From Thermoplasmata archaeon (GTDB lineage: Archaea > Thermoplasmatota > Thermoplasmata > GCA-020350865), in assembly GCA_020348445.1 (NCBI GenBank), contig CP070751.1, forward strand, positions 3,206,621 through 3,270,620: a stretch of 64,000 nt of DNA. The letters run 5' to 3'. The notes beneath the pieces are model-generated. The model was not told where the DNA came from. It did not search any database and saw nothing but the letters and a program-made list of their open reading frames with translations. This document shows positions 1-8,115 of the stretch, in pieces (the stretch's first letter is position 1; each line of letters starts with the position of its first letter). The position numbers and the translations under genes were made by a program.

Positions 1-2057
1 ACGATGGCAGAAATGCTGCCATCAACTGCAAGTATCATGGCCGTTTTTCCCTCGGATTCAAGTACCTTCATGGTTTCTTCTATTTCTTTGGTGTTTATTC
101 CATTGTTCTTCATCAGACGCCTGTTTCCAAGTAAGATGGTTTTTTCCTCGAAAACCACTTTGATTCCGTGTCCAGGAACAGCCTCAAAAAGTGATGGATC
201 GGGAATGTCCAGGCCTCTTTCTTTGGCACCCTTTACAATGGCCTCACCCAGTGGATGTTCAGAGCCTTTTTCAGCCAGTGCTGCGTATTTCAACGCGTCA
301 TTTTCCGTTAGTGAATCTGTCACAATCACATCTGTAAGCGCAGGTTCTCCTTTTGTTAAGGTTCCGGTTTTGTCAAATACCACAACCTGTAGATTTCTTG
401 CATCCTCAAGGTACTCTCCACCTCTAATCAATATCCCCCCCTCTGCGCCTTTACCCACACCAACCATCAATGCAGTGGGCGTGGCAATACCTAAGGCGCA
501 GGGGCATGAGATAATGAGGACCGCCACAAAGAACAGTACTGCGTTTGCCCATGTCCCCACAATGATCCAGGCAATGAATGTCAGAATACCCGCAAGTATT
601 ACAGCAGGTACGAAGTATGCCGCGACTTTATCAGCGTATCTTTGAATTGGTGCACTTGACACTTGGGCCTCTTCCACCATTTTAACTATCTGCATGAGCA
701 TTGTCTCTGAGCCGACTTTTGTTACCCTGAACTTGAATGATCCGAGCTTATTAATTGTGCCACCTATGACCTCATCACCTGATTTCTTCTCAACTGGTAT
801 GCTTTCACCTGTGAGCATCTTCTCGTCAACCGAGGATGTTCCATTAATAACCACACCATCTGTGGCTATGGCCTCTCCTGGTTTCACCAGGACTAAGTCT
901 CCTAGCTTTAGCTTTTCAACAGGAACTTCAACTTCTCTTCCGTTTTTAACCAATGTTGCCATCTTGGGCTTCAGATCAAGAAGGTTTTTTACTGCAGCGG
1001 AACTCTTTCTTCTAACGACGTCCTCCATATATTTTCCCAGAAGGATGAATGCAATGATCACAGCCGCTGTATCAAAATAAACCTCGCTTTCTGTACCGGG
1101 AAGGATGTCATAAGCAACAAATTGATCAATTACTATTATGGTACTATAAATATAAGCAGCCAGGGTTCCTATGCTGATTAGAAGATCCATGTTGGCCCTG
1201 CGATGTTTTATTGCTTTTGCGGCTCCAACATAGAAACTCTTTCCACCTATGAATATAATCGGTGTTGTGAGAATTAACATCCAGACTGCACCATTAAACC
1301 ACGGTAGAAAATCAAATGGTACCCATTCAATGATGGTAACACCTGCTGCAAGACCAATGAACAATCCCAGCCTGAATACACCCAGAAGGATAACTCCAGT
1401 TATTGCCACCGAAACACGTTTTTTCATATCCTGCAATTCTTTTTCAGGATCCTCGAAGGTCTTGGCACAGCTTTCCATACAGAAATAATAGGTCCTTCCT
1501 CCGATGACTCTTGTAATTGCTTTCCTTTTATCCACCTTCATTCCACAAACTGGGTCTATTGCCATGTACTTGGCTTCCACGTCCTCCTCCTTTGGCATGC
1601 CCTTCATAATAACCTTAGCCTTTTCTTCGATGGTTTTTAGCCCGGCTTCTTCAACCTGTTTTCTGAATGTATCTGCACAAGATTGCATGCAGAAATAGTA
1701 GGTCTTTCCCCCGATAACTTCCTTAATTGCAGTCTTTTTATCCACTGTCATGCCACAAACGGGATCTATTGCAGTATCAGTTTCAGATTCTGCTGTGGGG
1801 GGCATTTGACTCATGTCAGGGTGCATGTCATAGGCTTCGTACCCTGTTTTTTTCACAGTTTCCTTGATACTGTCCACATTAACTTTTTTAGGATCGTATT
1901 TAACAAGTGCAGTTTTATCAACTAAATTAACTCCTGCAAAATCCACACCATCCATTTTTTTAAGGTCTGTACCGATAGCTGAAGCACATGAGGTGCATGT
2001 CATACCCTTGATTCGAAGCTTGACTTCTTTTTGCTCCTCTTTTTTCTTATTTTCCAT
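1..2057 (-). CDS. copA: Copper-translocating P-type ATPase, partial (C-terminus beyond window)
   Basis: This membrane pump uses ATP to export copper (P1B type). The 685 visible residues show, in order, an N-terminal heavy-metal-associated domain with GMTCTSCA at 18-25, two YHS domains each opening with DPVCGM (about 98 and 168), the transmembrane CPC metal site at about 518-520, and the phosphorylated Asp in DKTGT at 562. The HP motif in SEHPLGEA follows. The rest of the nucleotide-binding and P domains runs off the left edge. The ATG follows a GAGGAGG ribosome binding site. Two YHS modules between the HMA domain and the pump core are more than usual and suggest extra metal capture. The gene heads away from the Lrp-TRASH regulator at 2954, with the SHOCT and Cys/His small genes between. 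Copper rather than another soft metal is inferred from the CPC site and HMA motif. Confidence 0.95.
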   Translation of the reverse strand, partial: MENKKKEEQKEVKLRIKGMTCTSCASAIGTDLKKMDGVDFAGVNLVDKTALVKYDPKKVNVDSIKETVKKTGYEAYDMHPDMSQMPPTAESETDTAIDPVCGMTVDKKTAIKEVIGGKTYYFCMQSCADTFRKQVEEAGLKTIEEKAKVIMKGMPKEEDVEAKYMAIDPVCGMKVDKRKAITRVIGGRTYYFCMESCAKTFEDPEKELQDMKKRVSVAITGVILLGVFRLGLFIGLAAGVTIIEWVPFDFLPWFNGAVWMLILTTPIIFIGGKSFYVGAAKAIKHRRANMDLLISIGTLAAYIYSTIIVIDQFVAYDILPGTESEVYFDTAAVIIAFILLGKYMEDVVRRKSSAAVKNLLDLKPKMATLVKNGREVEVPVEKLKLGDLVLVKPGEAIATDGVVINGTSSVDEKMLTGESIPVEKKSGDEVIGGTINKLGSFKFRVTKVGSETMLMQIVKMVEEAQVSSAPIQRYADKVAAYFVPAVILAGILTFIAWIIVGTWANAVLFFVAVLIISCPCALGIATPTALMVGVGKGAEGGILIRGGEYLEDARNLQVVVFDKTGTLTKGEPALTDVIVTDSLTENDALKYAALAEKGSEHPLGEAIVKGAKERGLDIPDPSLFEAVPGHGIKVVFEEKTILLGNRRLMKNNGINTKEIEETMKVLESEGKTAMILAVDGSISAI

Positions 2058-2095
2058 TCCTAATAATCCTCCTCTATCCGCTCCAATTAAACTCC

Positions 2096-2566
2096 CTAAC
2101 TTCTTATATCTTTTTTCATTCTTTGGTAATCTTCCCTTGTTATCTCGCCCCTTGCGTACCTCTCATCTATAATGGCATTTGCACTTTTTTGAAGGGGTCT
2201 ATCAACTACCTTGTCTTTTCGGATTATCAGGTATATAACCAAAAATAGTATTCCTATCCAGGGCAGTATGACAAGTATAAACCATAAAAGGCCGCTCATT
2301 CCCCTTTCTTCTGCATCCTTATAGACCAGGAAGGCAATGACAAGAAATACGAGCCATAGTCCAATCATCCAAAAGCCCATAAAGGGCATTCCCCACCAAT
2401 CCATATCCATCATATGGCCATCTTCCATGTGATCATCGTCTCCATCGGCTATTGCTGTCCCAGTAAATAGAAGAATAATACCGAGGATTACAAATGAAAA
2501 TAGTAATATTGTTCTTACCCCAGTATATTTCTTTCTTCTTCTCATATTTTTCTCATATTCAAACAT
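2096..2566 (-). CDS. SHOCT-domain membrane protein with His/Met-rich loop
   Basis: A 156-residue protein lying just upstream of copA on the same strand (38 bases apart), so probably co-transcribed. It has an N-terminal hydrophobic segment (about 20-40), a His/Met/Asp-rich stretch (about 43-55, with repeated HM), two further membrane segments and a C-terminal SHOCT-type helix pair (about 125-154, ERYARGEITREDYQRM). SHOCT is a short oligomerisation domain found at the end of many small membrane proteins. The Met/His-rich outside loop would suit copper binding. That is inference from composition and from the neighbouring copA. The ATG follows GAGGAG. An A/T-rich TATA-like stretch lies at about 2595-2615. 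Confidence 0.75.
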   Translation of the reverse strand: MFEYEKNMRRRKKYTGVRTILLFSFVILGIILLFTGTAIADGDDDHMEDGHMMDMDWWGMPFMGFWMIGLWLVFLVIAFLVYKDAEERGMSGLLWFILVILPWIGILFLVIYLIIRKDKVVDRPLQKSANAIIDERYARGEITREDYQRMKKDIRS

Positions 2567-2694
2567 TTTATCTCCTCTATTTGTAATTCTCCATTGATTT
2601 ATTTATATTTATTAAGTTTTCAAATTTATGTGAAGAGCATATACAAATTTCTTATAAATTCCTGGTATGATTGTTCTTCCAGGAGGTCATATGC

Positions 2695-2826
2695 TTAATG
2701 TCCTTCATAACCTCCACAATAGTTATGTTCATTTGATTTGACCAAAATTTTCTTTTTTTTCTCGATTTCGTCCATATCGTCAATTTCTTCTTTTTTTCGG
2801 TTGTGTGAACCGCTACAGCAGTGCAT
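2695..2826 (-). CDS. Small Cys/His-rich protein (43 residues)
   Basis: A short gene starting at an ATG behind GAGGTGAAG. The protein opens MHCCSGSHN, has a highly charged middle rich in Lys and Glu, and ends YCGGYEGH. A vicinal Cys pair with His at the N-terminus and a Cys/His at the C-terminus suggest soft-metal binding. It sits between the SHOCT gene and the divergent Lrp-TRASH regulator in the copper cluster, so a role as a small metal chaperone or buffer is plausible but inferred. I do not recognise a named family. Support comes from the good ribosome binding site, the TATA-like GTTTATGTATATTG upstream and the motif content. Confidence 0.6.
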   Translation of the reverse strand: MHCCSGSHNRKKEEIDDMDEIEKKKKILVKSNEHNYCGGYEGH

Positions 2827-2953
2827 TTTTCTTCACCTCACAATATACATAAACCTCCCTCCCTTTTGGATTGTCGATATGTAAAATATAAAAAATAGGA
2901 GATTGAAATTGACAAACGTAAAGTTTAATTAGAGAATATTTTATGTATGTCTT
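2827..2953. promoter_or_regulatory. Divergent promoter region of the metal cluster
   Basis: About 127 bases between the leftward Cys/His gene and the rightward Lrp-TRASH gene. Leftward: a GTTTATGTATATTG TATA-like box and GAGGTG ribosome binding site. Rightward: an A/T-rich GTTTAATTAG box about 27-30 bases before the ATG at 2954, fitting a leaderless transcript. The regulator probably binds here to control both directions. I see no clean palindrome that fixes the operator. Confidence 0.5.
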
Positions 2954-3553
2954 ATGAAACTCGAAAAAGTTGATGTAGAAATCCTTAAAATCCTTGAAAA
3001 GGACGGCAGGGCCTCTTTTAGAGATATTGCCAAGAAGGTTGGTGTCACAACTCCCACGGTGAGCAACAAGGTCAGCATGTACGAGCAGATGGGAATAATA
3101 AAAGGTTTCAGTGTAAATGTTGACACAGAAGCCTTAGGTGAAATAAGTATTCTTTTATCTGTAAAATGCAAACCCTCGGATGTCCCCAAAACAGCCGAGA
3201 AATTAAAAGAAGCAGAAGAAGTACGAGAGGTGTACATAGTTGGGGGTTCCTGGATTTGGGCTAAGGTCACATTAATTGATAACACCCATTTGAACCAGTT
3301 CATCTCGGAACTCACGAAAATGGAGAAAATCCTCGATTACGAATACAAGACCATTGTTAGCACCATAAAAGAGGAGTCCAGAGCGGTTTTGTCTGAGGGT
3401 GTTAACGCCGTTTTGAGCTGTTTCTACTGCCGAAAACCCATGCACGACAAGCCCGTGAAACTGAAAATGGATGGGAAGGACCATTTTGTTTGCTGCAATA
3501 CCTGCGCCAAGGAGTACAAGATTAAATACGAGAAATTGAAAGAGGGCATCTGA
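2954..3553 (+). CDS. Lrp/AsnC-family regulator with C-terminal TRASH/YHS metal-binding domain
   Basis: The N-terminal 60 residues form a winged helix typical of Lrp/AsnC (DVEILKILEKDGRASFRDIA). A RAM-like alpha/beta domain follows (about 65-140). The C-terminus (about 155-195) has CFYC ... CCNTC, the spacing of the TRASH/YHS treble-clef metal-binding domain. Archaeal regulators combining an Lrp-like domain with TRASH are known to sense copper (CopT/CopR type in Sulfolobales). Its position divergent to copA and the Cys/His small gene makes a copper- or soft-metal-responsive regulator the best call. The TATA-like box about 28 bases upstream of ATG implies a leaderless transcript. Which metal it senses is inference. 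Confidence 0.85.
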   Translation: MKLEKVDVEILKILEKDGRASFRDIAKKVGVTTPTVSNKVSMYEQMGIIKGFSVNVDTEALGEISILLSVKCKPSDVPKTAEKLKEAEEVREVYIVGGSWIWAKVTLIDNTHLNQFISELTKMEKILDYEYKTIVSTIKEESRAVLSEGVNAVLSCFYCRKPMHDKPVKLKMDGKDHFVCCNTCAKEYKIKYEKLKEGI

Positions 3554-3589
3554 GGATGTGGCCTTATTGTAAAAACCGAGGGCTAATTC

Positions 3590-4474
3590 ATGTTCCCTGA
3601 TCACTGCAAGGAAGTGAGTCTAAAAAGGGTTTTGTTCCCCCTTACAAAGGACAAAATAGAAGAGAACTTGATAAACAAATCCGCCTACAAGAAAACGAAG
3701 TTCATGGTTCTCAATAACGGTAATGACTGGGCTGTGGTGAGCATACAAAAACCGGAAGGCAAAACCCTATTTTCGAAGATAGAGAACATCGAAATAATTT
3801 CACTTCCCGATTCAACTAAGTACGTTGAGGATCCCAAAATCGATGTCCTTTCACCCACGAAAATGTTGGAAAAAGCAGAAGAAATGGGCACCAAGACCCT
3901 TGTTATAAAGGGTAAATTCGAGCATATTTCATTTATTCATGAAGAGAAGATGCAGCCTGTGAGGGTATTGGAAGTTGTGCCCCCAGAGCCTCCTAAACTA
4001 GTAGAATTGGTGAAAAAGGTCCTCTATTCTGGGAACGTTAATAAACCTGTGAAAATTGTGCCAGATATCCTTGATCTCAGCGAAATTGCCCAAAAAAGTG
4101 GGAAAAAAAAGATAATTTTCCCATGTCATTCCTCAGGACTTAAAGGTGATGGCGATTCCTTATACCTTGATCAGAGTCCTGAAATTCATGAAGATTCTGA
4201 TGAACTGGTTCTTATAGGTTGTGATCTTTCCCTAAAGATCTTCAAGACTTTATATAAGAAAGAGCCAGAATTTTACAATTTCTGCCCCAAAAAAAAGATT
4301 TTAGAGCAATCACAGAATATCCCCACTATCACAAAATGCTGCGAGCAAAAAGAGGGACATGAGCGTGTTGAAAATGTGGCAATCGTTCCTTGGGGGGCCA
4401 CTGCAAAAGAGGTGGAGGAGGCGCTATTAGACATTTTGGGGGATGTAGATGCTCCGAGACCTTCACCACAATAA
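3590..4474 (+). CDS. Conserved archaeal-type protein of unknown function
   Basis: A 294-residue soluble protein with no signal peptide or membrane segment. I do not recognise a characterised family. The N-terminal half is beta-rich. The C-terminal half has FPCHSSGLKGDG (about 178-189), an ELVLIGCDLSL strand and a final Cys pair (KCCEQ, about 250), so Cys residues recur. It follows the metal regulator by 36 bases with its own weak A/T-rich box, so operon membership is uncertain. Codon use and composition match the neighbours. It could act in redox or metal biology, but nothing in the sequence proves this. Confidence 0.6.
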   Translation: MFPDHCKEVSLKRVLFPLTKDKIEENLINKSAYKKTKFMVLNNGNDWAVVSIQKPEGKTLFSKIENIEIISLPDSTKYVEDPKIDVLSPTKMLEKAEEMGTKTLVIKGKFEHISFIHEEKMQPVRVLEVVPPEPPKLVELVKKVLYSGNVNKPVKIVPDILDLSEIAQKSGKKKIIFPCHSSGLKGDGDSLYLDQSPEIHEDSDELVLIGCDLSLKIFKTLYKKEPEFYNFCPKKKILEQSQNIPTITKCCEQKEGHERVENVAIVPWGATAKEVEEALLDILGDVDAPRPSPQ

Positions 4475-4617
4475 AATCCTTAATATTTACCCTTTATCTG
4501 CAAGCAAAAACCTTTTAATATGGCATTGTACATATGCTTTCCACACCAAAAAATCACCAAATTTAAGTTAAATAAAATCCAAAAAAACCTCGAATTTCCT
4601 GATTTGGAGGAGATAAT

Positions 4618-5139
4618 ATGGCGAATGAGGCTGTCGACTACAAAAGGGAATATGAAAAGGAGCAGGAGCGCCTGACCAAACTATGGGACGCCTACGAAAT
4701 CCAAGAAAAAGATTTTGAACAGGCCAAGGAGAAGATAAAAGTTCTCGAGGATGTAGTTGAGGAGAAGGAGCGAATAATAATCAGTTTGAGACAGGTTGCT
4801 GAGAACAGGGATTCGGAAATAAGAGATCTGGAAATCAGGCTCTCTTCATTGGAAAGGGAAAATGCGGATTTCGAGCCAAAAATGAAGGAACTGGAAAAGG
4901 AATTGAAAAAACAGCGGGATCAATTTGCTAAACTATACTCATTGGCCGAGGAATTGGATGAGGAACTGAGATATGCGAGAAAGGAAATCGAAATCAGGGA
5001 CGATTGGTTCAGGGATCATATAAACGTATTCAAAAGCATGTGCAACGCCATCTCATCCAGAGAGGAAATCGTGCGAGAAACAGCATTGAAAAAGTCAATT
5101 ACATCTCCAAAGGGTGAATTTTCAGATTTAGAGATGTAA
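4618..5139 (+). CDS. Coiled-coil protein, function unknown
   Basis: A 173-residue, strongly charged protein whose residues 5-135 show continuous heptad-like Glu/Lys/Leu patterning, so a long coiled coil is near certain. The last 35 residues are less regular (SMCNAISSREE). There is no membrane segment. The start follows GGAGGAG at good spacing, and a TTTTAATATGG box lies about 100 bases upstream. Such proteins may be scaffolds or partners of chromosome or membrane machinery. The sequence does not say which. Confidence 0.6.
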   Translation: MANEAVDYKREYEKEQERLTKLWDAYEIQEKDFEQAKEKIKVLEDVVEEKERIIISLRQVAENRDSEIRDLEIRLSSLERENADFEPKMKELEKELKKQRDQFAKLYSLAEELDEELRYARKEIEIRDDWFRDHINVFKSMCNAISSREEIVRETALKKSITSPKGEFSDLEM

Positions 5140-5268
5140 ATCTTTCATATTATTTTACCCATCTTTGGGAATATATAATTGAAAAAAATACCTCTTTTAG
5201 TGCAGACTCTTAATCACATTGTAATGAAGAGAAAAAGCTCTTTTTTCCCAACCAAAGGGCCCGAACTA

Positions 5269-5448
5269 TTACTCTGGCATGGAGATTGCGCTATTTGGGC
5301 ACTCGTCAACGCATGCCTCACAGTCCACGCATTCCTCTGGATCCACCTTGGCCTTCTCGTCATCACCGATTGCTATGGCCTCTGCAGGACATGACTCGAC
5401 ACACGTTGCGCAACCGTCACATTTCTCCTTGTCTATTAATACAACCAT
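5269..5448 (-). CDS. 2[4Fe-4S] ferredoxin, 59 residues
   Basis: A small electron carrier. It has two complete clostridial-type motifs, CDGCATCVESCP (about 10-21) and CVDCEACVDECP (about 40-51), which bind two [4Fe-4S] clusters with the usual cross-over of the fourth Cys. The length is typical for archaeal 8Fe ferredoxins, and the acidic surface is normal. It is transcribed leftward, convergent with the coiled-coil gene and divergent from NOG1. No dedicated redox partner is adjacent, so it is probably a general electron carrier. An apparent rightward reading frame over it is only its antisense shadow. Confidence 0.93.
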   Translation of the reverse strand: MVVLIDKEKCDGCATCVESCPAEAIAIGDDEKAKVDPEECVDCEACVDECPNSAISMPE

Positions 5449-5579
5449 TTAAGCAACTCCTTTTAAGCGTTGGGGGGATGGATAATATCATTTATAATGA
5501 TTTCTCTGTGCTTTGGGTAGGTTACATATTCGCAAACTATCGCAACTCTTATCCCTCACAACAATATATCTTGGATAAT

Positions 5580-6533
5580 ATGTATAAGATTCCTTCTATC
5601 CTCACTGCTGACGAGATCATAGACAAGGCATTTAAAAAGGCGAAAAAGGTTCAGGTTGTTGTTAAGGGCAAATCCAAAAAAGACAACAAAATTGCTATAG
5701 CCAAGGTGAAAGCCGTGAAAAACACCATTTCCTCCTCCCTTAACAGGTATGTAAAATCCTTTCCAAGCTTTGATACTATACCTCCTTTTTATTACGAACT
5801 CTTTGATGCCTCAATCGGTGTTGATGCACTTAGAAAATCCCTCGGGGCTTTGGACTGGTGCAGAAAAACCATCGAGAATATCGCAGATGAGACCGTAGCT
5901 AAAATAAGGCGCTCTGATAACAGGGAATATATTAAAGCACAGAGGACCTGTTTCTTTGGCAGGTCTTCATCGGTGATAAAGCAGATATCAAAAGACCTGG
6001 ATTTTCTGAATAGAGCAAGACGCAAGTTACTTTCTGTACCCGAAATATATCCAGAAAAACCCACCATTGTCATTGCAGGTGCACCCAATGTGGGTAAATC
6101 ACTGCTTGTTACGCAGATATCATCTGCCAAACCCAAGATCGCATCCTATCCTTTTACCACAAAGGGCATCTCGGTGGGGCACTTTGAATCAGAGGGAATA
6201 ATCTACCAAGTCATAGACACCCCAGGTCTTCTGGATAGGGAGATGGAGAAAAGAAATGAAATGGAACAAAAAGCAATTTTGGCCTTAAGACATTTGGCCA
6301 ATATCATCGTTTTCGTAATAGACCCTTCAGAATATTGCGGCTATACTATGGATTCCCAACTTAGGATACTATCAGATATCAAAACGCGTTTTAGGGAAAT
6401 TTCTGTAATCGAGGTGGAAAACAAGGTCGACATCGTCAAATTGGATACCTCCCGTTTCAAAATCTCGGCTCTAAGGGGGGATGGTGTTATGGAATTGAAA
6501 GATATAGTCGTTTCGAATTTGAAGGGAATGTGA
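5580..6533 (+). CDS. nog1: NOG1-family GTPase (ribosome large-subunit assembly)
   Basis: A 317-residue GTP-binding protein. An N-terminal helical NOG1 domain of about 155 residues precedes the G domain, with P-loop GAPNVGKS, switch region TTKG, DTPG and NKVD. NOG1/Nog1 proteins act in 50S/60S subunit biogenesis. The start MYKIPSIL is chosen because a longer upstream frame reads through the antisense ferredoxin and has junk composition. The archaeal family usually begins here. There is no strong ribosome binding site, and a TATA-like ATAATG/ACAATATATC stretch lies upstream. Confidence 0.9.
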   Translation: MYKIPSILTADEIIDKAFKKAKKVQVVVKGKSKKDNKIAIAKVKAVKNTISSSLNRYVKSFPSFDTIPPFYYELFDASIGVDALRKSLGALDWCRKTIENIADETVAKIRRSDNREYIKAQRTCFFGRSSSVIKQISKDLDFLNRARRKLLSVPEIYPEKPTIVIAGAPNVGKSLLVTQISSAKPKIASYPFTTKGISVGHFESEGIIYQVIDTPGLLDREMEKRNEMEQKAILALRHLANIIVFVIDPSEYCGYTMDSQLRILSDIKTRFREISVIEVENKVDIVKLDTSRFKISALRGDGVMELKDIVVSNLKGM

Positions 6534-6602
6534 AATTGGAGTATCAAACATGGGTATTTTCGTGGAAAAATTTAAATTGAACTCTTTCTCTCTACTCTTT
6601 TA

Positions 6603-8111
6603 ATGCCGGGCCGAGATTACTGGTTTGACGAAGTAGGCGCTAGAGATAAGTATGCTGTTTCTGGTGACTGCCAGGAACTTGAATTCACCCACGGCATCGA
6701 GGTAGAGTACATCCTTGTTGATAAGAACGGTAAGAAACTCTCACATGCTGAATTTGGGGAGATTTACAACTTTATTCTTACAGAATGGCTTAGAGATGCC
6801 TTGGAACACAACATTCCGAGATTCTATGATGTAAAGACCTCTTCTTTGGAGATTGCACCTTCGAGAAACTCCACTTACGATGCCCTTTATGTTACCTATA
6901 AGGCAAGAGGTAAAAATGTCAGGGTTGAGCTAATATCTGTTGATAGAAATGTTGTGGAATGGCCCCTTGTGGAGATTGCCACTCCCCCATGTGAATCCTA
7001 TTACGAACTGGGATGGTGGTCATCAACACTGTTAACCCTAATCAACTTTCGTCTCAATCAGGAAGGATACAAGAACCATATAATGCCATTTGGAGTCAAT
7101 CCTTATGAAGAACTGGAGACCATCACACAGACCGATTCGTTTCCCACATGCGGAGAGCATCACCATATAAAGTTGATTGATCCACAGACCATGGGTCTTG
7201 ATGAAAGAGCATTCTTTACAAATTTTTACCATCTTGTAAGGTTCTTCACAGCGTATTTAATACTGCTTTCGGCCTGCTCGCCCTTTGCCTCTAGGGGATT
7301 ATGGGGACGGTTTCGTGCTGATGACCCAGAGATGCCTTTTCCTAGATGTGTGAGAAGTATTAGGGTCCTGTATAACAAGAAGCACCTTTGTAACTTCCAG
7401 GAGGGCGAATACATGCCCTACCTCGAAAAGGGATGGCTGGATAAGAAATACTTTGTGGAAGAGTTCAAAGCACAATCCAATTCCTACCGAACAGACACCC
7501 ATTTCCTTGATGTTGATCCCATATCAAAGGCAAACCACACCACAGAAATAAGGTTCTTTGATTCGCAACCCAGTGTGGCAAGAAGAGTGGGCCTTGCCGT
7601 TCTCATACAGATGCTGGCCAGAAAGGCAAAGAAGCTAGTTGTCGAGGATGAGGACAATCTTCTCGAGGTTTTAAAGGAGCCAAATGAAACTCTGCACGCC
7701 CTGAAGAAAACGGCCTGTGAGGGAGGAAATTGGTTTAGACCTTCAAAGGATCCCATCTTCGGGGAACTCTCCGATAAACTCAAGCTTAAAAAATCGAGAA
7801 TCGAAAAGAACATTCTTTCTGATCTGGCTTTGGGCATGATGTACATCATCAGAACAGAAATAAAAGAAAGCAATGTCATCTATTCCCATTTCTTGGATCC
7901 CATCCGTCATTCCATCTACGGAATGGATGGAAACGGCATCTCCCCTGCCCAATACTGGCTTTTTACCTATATCAACTTGGAACAGAACATAAATCCAGTT
8001 GTTGAAAAGATTCTCGATGCTTCTAAACGAGGAATGAATATGTGGTATGATCCAATTGTAAACGAACCGATATTCATGAACAACGGATTCAAAACTCGAG
8101 GTGATCGGTGA
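6603..8111 (+). CDS. GCS2-like carboxylate-amine ligase (glutamate-cysteine ligase fold)
   Basis: A 502-residue protein of the glutamine-synthetase/GCS2 superfamily. Visible signature elements are THGIEVEYILVD near the N-terminus (metal- and substrate-binding Glu pair), GEHHHIKL at about 185, and TTEIRFFDSQPS at about 315-326, which matches the EiR(ff)D metal-binding segment of the fold. The family joins an amino acid to another amine using ATP. The exact substrate is unknown. It is the first gene of a three-gene + strand run with the amidohydrolase (4-base gap) and the VWA protein. A TATA-like AATTTAAATTG box about 30 bases before ATG implies a leaderless mRNA. Confidence 0.75.
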   Translation: MPGRDYWFDEVGARDKYAVSGDCQELEFTHGIEVEYILVDKNGKKLSHAEFGEIYNFILTEWLRDALEHNIPRFYDVKTSSLEIAPSRNSTYDALYVTYKARGKNVRVELISVDRNVVEWPLVEIATPPCESYYELGWWSSTLLTLINFRLNQEGYKNHIMPFGVNPYEELETITQTDSFPTCGEHHHIKLIDPQTMGLDERAFFTNFYHLVRFFTAYLILLSACSPFASRGLWGRFRADDPEMPFPRCVRSIRVLYNKKHLCNFQEGEYMPYLEKGWLDKKYFVEEFKAQSNSYRTDTHFLDVDPISKANHTTEIRFFDSQPSVARRVGLAVLIQMLARKAKKLVVEDEDNLLEVLKEPNETLHALKKTACEGGNWFRPSKDPIFGELSDKLKLKKSRIEKNILSDLALGMMYIIRTEIKESNVIYSHFLDPIRHSIYGMDGNGISPAQYWLFTYINLEQNINPVVEKILDASKRGMNMWYDPIVNEPIFMNNGFKTRGDR

Positions 8112-8115
8112 TTCA

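Noticed and set aside
2681..2745. AGGAGG followed by ATG on the plus strand
   Set aside because: The frame ends after about 16 codons and lies antisense to the better supported Cys/His gene.
5286..5579. Upstream extension of the NOG1 frame (98 extra residues)
   Set aside because: It is antisense to the ferredoxin gene, has non-protein-like composition, and family alignment places the start at MYKIPSIL.
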